64,000 bases of DNA from Paenibacillus sp. FSL H8-0048 (GTDB taxonomy: Bacteria; Bacillota; Bacilli; Paenibacillales; Paenibacillaceae), in assembly GCF_038002825.1 (NCBI RefSeq), contig NZ_JBBODF010000001.1, positions 186,001 through 250,000 on the forward strand, in the 5' to 3' direction. Below, one piece after another: positions 45,466-53,930 of this stretch. A model generated the notes under the pieces. It saw only the letters and a list, made by a program, of their open reading frames with translations. It did not search any database and was not told the origin of the DNA. Position numbers and translations under genes: made by a program. Numbering within the stretch: the first letter of the stretch is position 1; each line of letters opens with the position of its first letter.

Positions 45466-48141
45466 GTGGCTAAACGGAGAAGAAAGAAGAAGAAAGCACT
45501 GCTGGGCAGTGTTTTAAAATATGAAATCTACGGAATTCTGCTGATTACGATTTCCGTCATTGCTTTGTCAGGGGAAGCGGCTGTCGGCCGCACGCTCTCA
45601 AGCATGGCGGGTTATTTGCTTGGCAGATTCTATTTTGTGCTGCCGCTGGCGGGCATCTTCTACGGCCTGATGGTAATGATTCACAGGAAATGGCCGTCCA
45701 CCTGGAACAGCCGCTATACCGGCGGCCTGCTCCTGCTGTTGTCCATGTGCCTGATGAGTACCATATCGGCTATGCAGCAGAAGCTGGGTCCGATTGGGAT
45801 GCTGCATCCGGGCAATGTGATGTCTCAAATACATAATGATCTATCCGGCGCTCTCTCACCGGGCGCGGGTGACAGCAGCGTATACATGCTGGGCAAGGAT
45901 ATCAGCGGTGGGTACATCGGCGCGCTTGAATATGCTGCGCTTCTGTGGCTGTTCGGCAATCTGGGCGCTAAGCTGCTGATGATTGTATTGCTGGCGATCA
46001 GCTTCATGCTGATTACCAATCTGTCCTATGTAGAGCTGTTTACCTTACTCCGGGTAAGGGCCGTCAAGCTGATTGAAGGAATTAAGCTCCGGGCGGCGAA
46101 CCGCCCGGCTGCTGTTCCGGTGGTGAACAGCAGACCGGTTAGAGCCAGTAGAGTGACAACGCCGGAACCTGCGGATGATGACGATTACTTTGAAGAGGAT
46201 GACGGATCGGGTCAGCAGCTGCCAAGACGCGGACAGTCGAAGCTGCTGGGGAGAATTACCGGATGGTTCGGCGGGTCTGCCCGCCAGAATCATCCGGAAG
46301 CTATGGATGATCTGGAGGAAGAGCTGCCGCCGGATATCATCATTACTGATCCGCGCACGGGTCCGGTCATCTCCGGTATGACCGCAGCCGGAGGTGTTCC
46401 TCTGGAGGAGTATGGCGAGGAGGACTTCCCGGATGAGGAGCTTGAGCCTGTTACACCGATCATCCGGGACTTCTTCGAGCATATCCGCTCTGAAGGGCTG
46501 AATGCCGAGGACCGTGAGGAATGGAGCGAATTCTCACCGGCTGCGCGCGGTGGTGCTGCCAACGGAACCGGAGCTGCTGAGCTTACAAGAGCGGGAGCAG
46601 ATTCTACACCGTCAGGGGAATCCGAAGAGGATATACTGCCTGTGGAGCTGGACGGGCTGCTGGGAACGGCCGAGGAGGGCGAAGCGGCTCCGTTTATACC
46701 GCCTCCGCCTCCTCCCAAGCCTTACAAGCTGCCTTCCTTCCGTTTGCTGGCTAAGCCTAATAACGGGGCGAAGGCGGGCGATCAGAATGATTATATGCAG
46801 ACGGCACGCAAGCTGGAGGCTACGCTGGAGAGCTTCGGTGTAAGGGCGAAGGTGCTTGAAGTGGTTCGTGGACCGGCAGTAACCCGGTATGAGATTCAGC
46901 CGGATATCGGCGTGAAGGTCAGCCGGATTGTCAATCTAACCGATGACATTGCGCTGGCACTGGCTGCCAAGGATATCCGTATGGAAGCGCCGATTCCCGG
47001 CAAGTCAGCCATCGGCATTGAAGTGCCGAATTCAGAAGTCTCAGTCGTCACTATGCGGGAAGTGATGGAGACACAGATTTTCCAGGAGGCAGATTCGCGG
47101 CTGTCCATTGCCTTCGGACGGGATATCTCCGGACAGACGATTATCGGCAATCTCGCCAAGATGCCCCATCTGCTCGTTGCAGGAGCTACTGGCTCCGGTA
47201 AATCGGTCTGCATCAACGGTATTATTACCAGCATTCTGTATAAGGCTAAGCCCAATGAAGTGAAATTCCTTATGGTTGACCCTAAGATGGTTGAGCTGAA
47301 TGTATATAACGGCATTCCGCATTTGCTGGCTCCTGTAGTTACAGACCCGAAGCGTGCCAGTCTGGCCTTGAAGAAAATCGTGGTGGAGATGGAGAAGCGG
47401 TATGAGCTGTTCTCCAAATCAGGCACACGCAATATGGAAGGCTACAACAACTTGATGAAGGATAATCCGGCAGCAGTGCTGCCGTATATTGTGGTCATAG
47501 TGGACGAGCTTGCCGACCTGATGATGGTTGCGGCCAATGATGTGGAGGATGCCATCTGCCGGCTTGCCCAGATGGCGCGGGCGGCCGGAATTCATTTGAT
47601 TATCGCCACACAGCGTCCTTCGGTAGATGTTATCACCGGCCTAATTAAGGCGAATATTCCTTCGCGTATTGCCTTCGGCGTCTCCTCGAATGTGGACTCC
47701 CGGACCATTCTGGATATGCCGGGCGCCGAGAAGCTGCTCGGACGCGGCGATATGCTGTTCCTGCCGATGGGGGCTTCCAAGCCGATCCGTGTCCAGGGCG
47801 CTTTCATGAGCGATCAGGAAGTGGAGACGATTGTGCAGTATGTCAGCAGCCAGGGGGAAGCGAATTATGATGAGTCGCTTGTGCCTGAGGTAGACGACAC
47901 CCTGAGCGAGGATCAGGAGCCGCAGGATGAATTGTATGAACAGGCTGTCCAGATTGTTCTGGAAGCCAAGCAGGCTTCTGTGTCGCTGCTTCAACGGCGT
48001 ATGCGTGTCGGTTACACCCGTGCTGCACGCTTGATCGACTCGATGGAGGCCAGAGGCGTAATCGGCCCTTACGAGGGCAGCAAGCCGCGTGAGGTGCTGA
48101 TGTCGCTGGAGCAGTATCAGCACAACAGATTGAGTTCTTAA
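45466..48141 (+). CDS. spoIIIE: DNA translocase SpoIIIE/FtsK
   Basis: An 891-residue DNA pump. A basic N-terminus and four or more membrane helices (to about residue 190) anchor it at the septum. An acidic, Pro-rich linker follows (about 210-430), then the motor with Walker [14 protein letters not shown] near 574 and Walker [13 protein letters not shown] near 675, and the C-terminal gamma winged helix (from about 820) that reads polarity sequences. It moves the chromosome into the forespore. GTG 45466 is preferred over GTG 45457 because GGGGGT then serves as ribosome binding site. Confidence 0.96.
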   Translation: MAKRRRKKKKALLGSVLKYEIYGILLITISVIALSGEAAVGRTLSSMAGYLLGRFYFVLPLAGIFYGLMVMIHRKWPSTWNSRYTGGLLLLLSMCLMSTISAMQQKLGPIGMLHPGNVMSQIHNDLSGALSPGAGDSSVYMLGKDISGGYIGALEYAALLWLFGNLGAKLLMIVLLAISFMLITNLSYVELFTLLRVRAVKLIEGIKLRAANRPAAVPVVNSRPVRASRVTTPEPADDDDYFEEDDGSGQQLPRRGQSKLLGRITGWFGGSARQNHPEAMDDLEEELPPDIIITDPRTGPVISGMTAAGGVPLEEYGEEDFPDEELEPVTPIIRDFFEHIRSEGLNAEDREEWSEFSPAARGGAANGTGAAELTRAGADSTPSGESEEDILPVELDGLLGTAEEGEAAPFIPPPPPPKPYKLPSFRLLAKPNNGAKAGDQNDYMQTARKLEATLESFGVRAKVLEVVRGPAVTRYEIQPDIGVKVSRIVNLTDDIALALAAKDIRMEAPIPGKSAIGIEVPNSEVSVVTMREVMETQIFQEADSRLSIAFGRDISGQTIIGNLAKMPHLLVAGATGSGKSVCINGIITSILYKAKPNEVKFLMVDPKMVELNVYNGIPHLLAPVVTDPKRASLALKKIVVEMEKRYELFSKSGTRNMEGYNNLMKDNPAAVLPYIVVIVDELADLMMVAANDVEDAICRLAQMARAAGIHLIIATQRPSVDVITGLIKANIPSRIAFGVSSNVDSRTILDMPGAEKLLGRGDMLFLPMGASKPIRVQGAFMSDQEVETIVQYVSSQGEANYDESLVPEVDDTLSEDQEPQDELYEQAVQIVLEAKQASVSLLQRRMRVGYTRAARLIDSMEARGVIGPYEGSKPREVLMSLEQYQHNRLSS

Positions 48142-48143
48142 AC

Positions 48144-48180
48144 AAAGAGATGACCCAATACTTGGGCCATCTCTTTTTTT
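48144..48180. terminator. Bidirectional terminator between spoIIIE and the iron locus
   Basis: AAAGAGATG and CATCTCTTT with inner CCCA/TGGG form a long stem, followed by seven T on the plus strand and a TCTTTGTTT tract on the minus strand. It can end both converging transcripts. Confidence 0.85.
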
Positions 48181-48216
48181 GCGGAAGATAAGTTATGAAA
48201 CGAAAGGGTTGAACTC

Positions 48217-49242
48217 CTATTTCTTCACCCGGGGTGCTGCAAGCAGTGCATTAACAATGTAATCCAGCTGTGCATTCAGTGAGTAGATGTCATTGTAATA
48301 GGATAATCCGAAGTCGATGTTCATCAGTCGGCCTTCTTTGACTGCCGGAATACTGTTCCAGAGCGGGTCTCCTGTCAGGTCAGTCATCCCGTCATAGGCG
48401 GAACGGAAGATGTACTCCCCGCTGTAATCGGCAATGACTTCGAAGGATACAGGCTCGCCGCCTACATCGGTCTTGCTATCTATTTTTTGCTGAATTTTCT
48501 CCGGTGCCTTCATGCCAAGATATTCATATAAGACCTGTGAACCCCGGCCATACTGTTTGCTCATAATCACTAACATACTGCGGTCTTCGCCGCCTTCCAT
48601 GATGGAGATGGTTGAATCTAGAATTCCCGCTTCCTGCAGCTTCTGCTTACTGTTCTCCACCTTGGAATTGAAGTCGTTTAAGAGGGTGGTGGCCTGATTT
48701 TCCTTGTTAAGAGTGTGTCCAATGAAGCTGACCCGCTCAGCAGTTGTCATTTTCTCATAAGGTACTAACACAGTAGGTGCAATGTCATGCAATGCATTGT
48801 AGGTCTCCTCGGATGGAACGATAATCAGATCGGGATCAAGTGACAAGACAGCTTCCGGGCTGGCCTCGAACCAACTTCCCAGCTTCTGTACATCCTTCAA
48901 TTCGTTCTCGAACGCAGCGCCTTCATTTACACTAGACACACCTACGGGCATGATGCCCAGCGCCAACACATCGCCCAGCAAGTACAGCACAACGACACGC
49001 TGAGGATCGGCGGGCACCTCAATGTCTCCTTTTACAGTAGCAATTGTCCGGGTCTGTGCCTCGGCTGCAGTGTGGTCTGGAGAGGGAGTGGCGAGGGAGG
49101 TGGCTGCAGGAGAAGAGGCCGGCGAGGGGCTGGCATTGCCTGCTGAGTTAGAACCGGTATTCCCTGAGGAACAGGCGCTTAACACTATGGTGAAGCATAA
49201 CAACAAGGTTAACATTAGGGATGGCTTGGCCGTTCTGGACAT
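48217..49242 (-). CDS. Fe-siderophore-type ABC substrate-binding lipoprotein (nested start)
   Basis: Read from ATG 49242, which follows GAAGGAG at normal spacing, this gives a 341-residue lipoprotein on its own. Basic MSRTAKPSL, a hydrophobic stretch and LSAC give signal-peptidase II cleavage at Cys24. A Ser/Ala/Pro/Thr spacer and a FeuA/FecB-type binding fold follow. A promoter with a perfect Fur operator lies 18 bases upstream. It would capture ferric siderophore outside the membrane for an importer encoded elsewhere. The frame is the same as that of the AraC gene upstream, with no stop between them, so whether it is separate or part of a fusion is not decided by sequence. Confidence 0.75.
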   Translation of the reverse strand: MSRTAKPSLMLTLLLCFTIVLSACSSGNTGSNSAGNASPSPASSPAATSLATPSPDHTAAEAQTRTIATVKGDIEVPADPQRVVVLYLLGDVLALGIMPVGVSSVNEGAAFENELKDVQKLGSWFEASPEAVLSLDPDLIIVPSEETYNALHDIAPTVLVPYEKMTTAERVSFIGHTLNKENQATTLLNDFNSKVENSKQKLQEAGILDSTISIMEGGEDRSMLVIMSKQYGRGSQVLYEYLGMKAPEKIQQKIDSKTDVGGEPVSFEVIADYSGEYIFRSAYDGMTDLTGDPLWNSIPAVKEGRLMNIDFGLSYYNDIYSLNAQLDYIVNALLAAPRVKK

Positions 49243-50196
49243 GGATGACGCTCCTTCTAAAGTATATTGATAATGATTATCATCATCAATATATCGGAGA
49301 GTACCTTCACGGGCAATGTCATTTGCAGACAGCACAGATGGCATTTCCTGCCACGGTGAAGCGGCCTGTACAGAATTTTTGTACCTCACCGGCGGGCTTC
49401 CGAAGTGCTTCTTGAACATTTTACCAAAAGAGTATGCATCCGGGTAGCCTACAGCAGCAGCAATTTCATGCAGTGTGGACTCTGTGCCCAATAGCAGCTC
49501 ACGGGCTTTGTCCATGCGAATCTGAACCAGATATTGGGCAGGGCTGGTCTGAAGCCGCATGCGGAATAACCTCGATAACGTCCTAGGGCTGGTGCCCAGA
49601 GTGCCGGCAAGTGTGTCCAGGGTGAACGGCATACTGTAAGAATCATGCATATAGCGTACAGCCTGGTCCAGCACATCTGCTCTGAGCGGGTTCAGCTCCT
49701 GCCCCTGCATCTGATGAAGCAGCTCATGGACCCACTGATAGAACAGGGCTTTGACATGCAGATGCTCCAAGGCGCGGCGTGTCTGCCAATCCCCATACAT
49801 CTGGTCTAGAATCTCATACAGCGGCAGGGGATGGACAGGAATGAAATGATAGGTTCCGCTAAAAGGCTTGCTGCGTTCCAAAAGCGCTGTCAGGTTGCGC
49901 CGGGTCGGCAGGGTTAACGTTGAACGGTACATAATAAGGAAATAATCCAGAATTTCCTGGGTTTGCAGCAATTTGATAATAGCACCTTTACCCCCGTGAA
50001 AGACACTTGCGCCGTTGATTTCATAGGGGTAGTCATCTATAAGCACACTTGCGCTGCCGCGGACGATATACAGGTATGTGCTAGCCGGAAGGCGGTATTT
50101 CAACGGAGGTTGTCCATAAGTGAACGAGGCCTTGCGGATATCAATAACTTCTACAGTAGCATGGTTCCACAGTACAATATGGTCGTTAAAATCCAT
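48217..50196 (-). CDS. AraC-family regulator joined in frame to a siderophore-binding lipoprotein
   Basis: A 659-codon frame with no internal stop. Residues 1-170 are a cupin-like sensor part (YLYIVRGSASVLIDDYPYEI), 173-274 an AraC double helix-turn-helix (FTLDTLAGTLGTSPRTLSRL and HEIAAAVGYPDAYSFGKMFK), 275-318 a linker. Residues 319-342 are a complete lipoprotein signal peptide ending in LSAC. From about 365 follows a class III ABC solute-binding domain of the Fe-siderophore group (VVVLYLLGDVLALGIMPVGV, EAVLSLDPDLIIVPSEETYN). B. subtilis Btr also joins an AraC domain to a binding domain but has no signal peptide. Start chosen at ATG 50196; an in-frame ATG at 50289 would place the promoter inside the gene. 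One product, or two nested products, are both possible. No permease genes are adjacent. Confidence 0.75.
   Translation of the reverse strand: MDFNDHIVLWNHATVEVIDIRKASFTYGQPPLKYRLPASTYLYIVRGSASVLIDDYPYEINGASVFHGGKGAIIKLLQTQEILDYFLIMYRSTLTLPTRRNLTALLERSKPFSGTYHFIPVHPLPLYEILDQMYGDWQTRRALEHLHVKALFYQWVHELLHQMQGQELNPLRADVLDQAVRYMHDSYSMPFTLDTLAGTLGTSPRTLSRLFRMRLQTSPAQYLVQIRMDKARELLLGTESTLHEIAAAVGYPDAYSFGKMFKKHFGSPPVRYKNSVQAASPWQEMPSVLSANDIAREGTLRYIDDDNHYQYTLEGASSMSRTAKPSLMLTLLLCFTIVLSACSSGNTGSNSAGNASPSPASSPAATSLATPSPDHTAAEAQTRTIATVKGDIEVPADPQRVVVLYLLGDVLALGIMPVGVSSVNEGAAFENELKDVQKLGSWFEASPEAVLSLDPDLIIVPSEETYNALHDIAPTVLVPYEKMTTAERVSFIGHTLNKENQATTLLNDFNSKVENSKQKLQEAGILDSTISIMEGGEDRSMLVIMSKQYGRGSQVLYEYLGMKAPEKIQQKIDSKTDVGGEPVSFEVIADYSGEYIFRSAYDGMTDLTGDPLWNSIPAVKEGRLMNIDFGLSYYNDIYSLNAQLDYIVNALLAAPRVKK
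49261..49289 (-). promoter_or_regulatory. Fur-controlled promoter inside the joined frame
   Basis: On the minus strand TTGATG (49289-49284), a 17-base spacer and TATACT (49266-49261). The plus-strand 49268-49282 is TGATAATGATTATCA, a perfect match to the 7-1-7 Fur operator, and fills the spacer. The 19-base form of the operator matches at 18 of 19 positions. The same bases encode part of the linker between the AraC and lipoprotein parts. Confidence 0.85.
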
Positions 50197-50229
50197 GTTT
50201 CTTCTCAACTCCTGTTGTTTCATAACCCA

Positions 50230-50259
50230 AGTATAGTTGATAATCGTTCTCAGCTGCAA
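50230..50259 (-). promoter_or_regulatory. Promoter with Fur-like operator in front of the AraC gene
   Basis: On the minus strand TTGCAG (50259-50254), an 18-base spacer and TATACT (50235-50230). The spacer at 50238-50252 matches the 7-1-7 Fur operator at 12 of 14 fixed positions. The design is the same as at the internal promoter. Confidence 0.7.
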
Positions 50260-50288
50260 TGGATTTACGCTTCCAAGCTTTGCGGTCA

Positions 50289-50319
50289 TGAATAGGAAGT
50301 CCAGCCAGTCGTCATAATA
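50289..50319 (+). promoter_or_regulatory. Sigma-G promoter of sleB
   Basis: TGAATA (50289-50294), an 18-base spacer and CATAATA (50313-50319). The forespore sigma-G consensus is TGAATA, 17-18 bases, CATACTA, so one base differs. B. subtilis sleB is sigma-G dependent. Confidence 0.7.
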
Positions 50320-50368
50320 ACTTTAGCCATTCATGCAGAACTTCCAAGAGAAAGGTAGAGCGAATCCC

Positions 50369-51220
50369 ATGATAAAACATAAGCAGTGGATCATTGCCGC
50401 AGTTACCCTTGCCCTTGCAGCTGCGCCGTTTGCCGGTGCAGTCTTCAAAGATCATGATTTGATCTATGCCAAGCCCTATGCAGCAGAACAGGTTGACTCG
50501 GACCTCCCTGATGTAGAGGAGGAAGCCATGCCTGTATTCGGCACAACACCGCTTAAGGTGGGCTCCTCCGGGCAGGATGTCTATGAGCTGCAGGGAAGAT
50601 TGAAATACCTGGGTTATTTTAACGGGAAGATTGACAGCCAGTTCGGGACCAAGACGAAGAATGCCGTGACCTGGTTCCAGTGGAAATTCGGCCTGAAATC
50701 CGACGGGGTGGTCGGGGCCAAGACGAAGCTTAAGTTATACAATGCGACTACAGCCTGGAAGCCGACAGCACCTGAGACGTCTACCGCCCAGAAAAAAGCG
50801 CCCTCCGGCGCAGCTGCGGCCAAATCCAATACGGCTGAGCTGTCCTCCGGCAATACGATGGGCCTGTCCGAGAACGATCTGAAGATCATGGCTAATGCGG
50901 TATACGGCGAGTCACGCGGCGAACCCTTTGAAGGGCAAGTAGCCGTAGCGGCCGTTATTCTCAACCGTGTAAAATCGCCAAGCTTCCCGAACACGCCTTC
51001 GGGCGTCATTTTCCAGCCGGGAGCCTTCACCGCCGTAGCTGACGGCCAGATCTATCTGGAGCCTAATGAACAGGCACGCAAGGCCGTACAGCAGGCACTG
51101 AGTGGTTGGGACCCGTCGGGCGGCTGTATCTATTACTTCAATCCCAAGACGGCGACCTCCAAGTGGATTTGGTCCCGTCCGCAGGTGAAGACGATCGGCC
51201 AGCATATTTTCTGCATGTAG
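50369..51220 (+). CDS. sleB: Spore cortex-lytic enzyme SleB
   Basis: A 283-residue exported protein: signal peptide (about residues 1-24), a peptidoglycan-binding repeat domain from about 60 (SSGQDVYELQGRLKYLGYF), a Ser/Thr/Ala linker and a C-terminal SleB-type hydrolase from about 166 (MANAVYGESRGEPFEGQVAV, with the probable catalytic Glu near 180; GWDPSGGCIYYFNP; end IGQHIFCM). It cuts muramic-delta-lactam-containing cortex during germination. The ATG at 50369 is weakly supported by GAAAGGTAG. Its usual partner YpeB is not in the window. Confidence 0.9.
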   Translation: MIKHKQWIIAAVTLALAAAPFAGAVFKDHDLIYAKPYAAEQVDSDLPDVEEEAMPVFGTTPLKVGSSGQDVYELQGRLKYLGYFNGKIDSQFGTKTKNAVTWFQWKFGLKSDGVVGAKTKLKLYNATTAWKPTAPETSTAQKKAPSGAAAAKSNTAELSSGNTMGLSENDLKIMANAVYGESRGEPFEGQVAVAAVILNRVKSPSFPNTPSGVIFQPGAFTAVADGQIYLEPNEQARKAVQQALSGWDPSGGCIYYFNPKTATSKWIWSRPQVKTIGQHIFCM

Positions 51221-51252
51221 CTTACTGTGTCTGTATACAACCCTCCGTAAGA

Positions 51253-51286
51253 GCAACCGGTACGCGTGTCCTCCGGTTGCTTCCTT
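51253..51286 (+). terminator. Hairpin terminator behind sleB
   Basis: GCAACCGG (51253-51260) pairs perfectly with CCGGTTGC (51273-51280), followed by TTCCTT. The T run is broken. Confidence 0.6.
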
Positions 51287-51366
51287 ACTTTGGAATGGTT
51301 TAGAATGGATAATACTTCATAAACATGTTATAGAGCATCAATCCACGCTGCAAAGGAGTTTTGGAC

Positions 51367-52647
51367 TTGACTAATAATGGATTTCAACATGGCCATGCCG
51401 CAGGCATGCGTATACATGTTCTGCCGACCAAGGCGTTCAAGACGTTCGCCATCTCACTGTATGCAGGCGTTCCGCTTGAAGAGAGTACAGTAACCTCTAC
51501 CGCACTGGTTCCGTTTGTACTCCGCCGGGGGACAGCGTCCTACCCGGAGACGACCCAATTCCGCGAGCGTCTGGAGGAGCTGTACGGTGCAGGCTTCGGC
51601 TTCGATATTTACAAACGCGGGGATTACCAGATTGTCCAGTTCAGGATGGATACGATCAATGATTCCTTTGTGCAGAGCAAGGAGAGCCTGCTTGGGGAAT
51701 CCTTTGCTTTTCTGGGAGAGGTGTTGACCCGTCCCCTGCTTGAGAATGGAAGCTTCCGGGCTTCTTATGTGGCTACCGAACGCGAGACGATCCGCAAGAA
51801 GCTGGAATCCATTGTAAATGACAAAATCCGCTACGCAGCAGAACGCTGCATTGAAGAAATGTGCCGCAACGAGCCTTACCGTCTTCATCCCCTCGGCCAG
51901 CGGGCAGATCTGGATGCTATTACGCCCGAGACGCTGTACCAGAGCTATACCTCCTGGCTGAACGGCGCAACGCTTGATCTGTATGTAGTCGGCGATACCA
52001 CACCTGAAGAAGTCGAGAAGCTGGTAACCGCTCATTTCGGCCGCGCCCATCACTCCGAAGCAGGAGGCTACACCTCGGACTTCACTCCGGTAACGGTTAC
52101 GGAAGTGCGGACGGTGGAAGAGAAGCTGGATGTGAATCAAGGCAAGCTGAATATGGGGCTGCGGACCTCGATTACCTACAAGGATGACCGGTATGCTTCC
52201 GCGTTGATGTACAACGGTATCCTTGGCGGTTACCCGCATTCCAAGCTGTTCGTCAATGTGCGTGAGAAGGAGAGTCTGGCGTATTACGCCTCCTCCCGTT
52301 ATGACGGGCATAAGGGCATCGGGACGATTCAATCGGGGATCGAGACCCAGAACTACGGCAAAGCCGTTGATATTATCCGCAAGCAGTTGGAAGAGCTGAA
52401 AGCCGGCAATATCACTGACCTGGAGCTTAGCCAGACCAAGGCGATGATCCGCAACCTGCTGTCCGAGATTCAGGATTCAGCGTTTGAGATGATCTCCTTT
52501 GATTTCAACCGCCAGCTATCCGGCAAAGACCGTTCTGCCCAGGAGTTGATGGACCAGGTTGACGGTATGGGAGCGGCTGAAGTGAAGGCGGCGGCAGATA
52601 CTTTTGAGCTGGATACGATTTATTTCCTGACAGGGAAGGAGGAATAA
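51367..52647 (+). CDS. ymfF: YmfF-type M16 peptidase homolog without zinc motif
   Basis: A 426-residue protein with the M16 fold pattern (ALVPFVLRRGTASYPETTQF, REKESLAYYASSRYDGHKGI) but without any HxxEH zinc motif in the first domain, so it is probably the non-catalytic partner of a two-subunit peptidase. Start TTG 51367 is chosen over TTG 51361 because AAAGGAG is then 8 bases away. It is followed after 2 bases by the catalytic homolog. Confidence 0.9.
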   Translation: MTNNGFQHGHAAGMRIHVLPTKAFKTFAISLYAGVPLEESTVTSTALVPFVLRRGTASYPETTQFRERLEELYGAGFGFDIYKRGDYQIVQFRMDTINDSFVQSKESLLGESFAFLGEVLTRPLLENGSFRASYVATERETIRKKLESIVNDKIRYAAERCIEEMCRNEPYRLHPLGQRADLDAITPETLYQSYTSWLNGATLDLYVVGDTTPEEVEKLVTAHFGRAHHSEAGGYTSDFTPVTVTEVRTVEEKLDVNQGKLNMGLRTSITYKDDRYASALMYNGILGGYPHSKLFVNVREKESLAYYASSRYDGHKGIGTIQSGIETQNYGKAVDIIRKQLEELKAGNITDLELSQTKAMIRNLLSEIQDSAFEMISFDFNRQLSGKDRSAQELMDQVDGMGAAEVKAAADTFELDTIYFLTGKEE

Positions 52648-52649
52648 GG

Positions 52650-53930
52650 ATGGAGAAGCTCCATTACGAACGGCTTCAAGAAACACTTTATCACGAGGTT
52701 ATGGATAACGGTCTTCAGGTATATGTGCTGCCGAAGCCAGCTTTTCTCAAAACCTACGCCACCTTTGCCACGAAATACGGTTCGGTAGACAATCACTTCA
52801 AGGTGGCGGGCGGCGAGGAGACTACAGTGCCGGATGGCATTGCCCACTTCCTGGAGCATAAAATGTTCGAGGAGCCGGAAGGCGACATTTTTGCCACCTT
52901 TGCGTCCAATGGCGCATCGGCGAATGCCTTCACGAGCTTTGACCAGACGGTCTATCTTTTCTCGGCCACGGAGAATATTGAGCAGAATCTCAGCACCCTG
53001 GTAGATTTTGTGCAGCGTCCTTATTTCACGGATGAGAATGTGGAGAAGGAGAAAGGGATTATCGGGCAGGAAATCAATATGTATGCCGATAATCCAGACT
53101 GGCGCGTCTATTTCGGGCTGATTGAAGCCATGTATGCTACCCACCCGGTTCATATAGATATCGCCGGAACGATCGAATCGATCTCAACCATTACGAAGGA
53201 AACGCTGTACACCTGTTACAATTCCTTTTATCATCCCAGCAATATGCTGCTGTTCGTGGTCGGCGGGGTGGACCCTGAGCAGGTATTTGAACTGATCCGC
53301 AGCAATCAGCAGGGTAAGAGCTATGAGAAGCAGGGTGAAATTACGCGTATCTTCGCGGAGGAGCCTGAGCAGGTGGCCTCGAAGCATGTGGAGAGCAGGC
53401 TTGCTGTCTCCATTCCCAAGATGATGTTCGGCTTCAAGGAAAAGGTGGATGGTCTGAGCGGTGAAGCGGCGGTGCGCCGTGATCTGACCACGAAGCTGAT
53501 GCTGGACCTGCTGTTTGGCAGCAGTACGGCATTGTATCAGAAGCTCTATGACGAGGAATTGATCTCGGACAGCTTCGGCCACGAATTTAACAGCTCTGCG
53601 GAGTATGCCTTCTCGGCGATCGGCGGCGATACCAAAGATCCGGGACTGCTGCTTGAACGGATTAAGGAAGAGGTAGGACGTATTCTGGAGACGGGCTTCG
53701 CGGAGAAGGATTTCGAACGGGCCCGCAAAAAGAAAATCGGCGGCTTCCTGCGGATGCTGAATTCGCCGGAGAGCATTGCCCATGAGTTCACCCGTTACCA
53801 GTTCCGTGGAGGAGATCTGTTTGAAGTGCTTCCCCTGTATGAATCGATCACTCTGGATGAAGTGAATGCCCGGCTCCATGCCCATGTGAACTGGGAGCAG
53901 CTGGCCGTGTCGCTGGTGGTGAGTCCTTAA
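52650..53930 (+). CDS. ymfH: YmfH-type M16 zinc peptidase
   Basis: A 426-residue M16 peptidase with intact HFLEHKMFEEP and the third ligand in KGIIGQEINMYADNP. The ATG follows GAAGGAGGAATAAGG. Together with the preceding inactive homolog it resembles the alpha/beta arrangement of mitochondrial-type processing peptidases. Substrate unknown. Its stop overlaps the ymfI start by one base. Confidence 0.93.
   Translation: MEKLHYERLQETLYHEVMDNGLQVYVLPKPAFLKTYATFATKYGSVDNHFKVAGGEETTVPDGIAHFLEHKMFEEPEGDIFATFASNGASANAFTSFDQTVYLFSATENIEQNLSTLVDFVQRPYFTDENVEKEKGIIGQEINMYADNPDWRVYFGLIEAMYATHPVHIDIAGTIESISTITKETLYTCYNSFYHPSNMLLFVVGGVDPEQVFELIRSNQQGKSYEKQGEITRIFAEEPEQVASKHVESRLAVSIPKMMFGFKEKVDGLSGEAAVRRDLTTKLMLDLLFGSSTALYQKLYDEELISDSFGHEFNSSAEYAFSAIGGDTKDPGLLLERIKEEVGRILETGFAEKDFERARKKKIGGFLRMLNSPESIAHEFTRYQFRGGDLFEVLPLYESITLDEVNARLHAHVNWEQLAVSLVVSP

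Noticed and set aside
50197..50289. Extended N-terminus of the AraC gene from ATG 50289
   Set aside because: It would run through the Fur-controlled promoter, and the first 31 residues do not look like part of the sensor domain.
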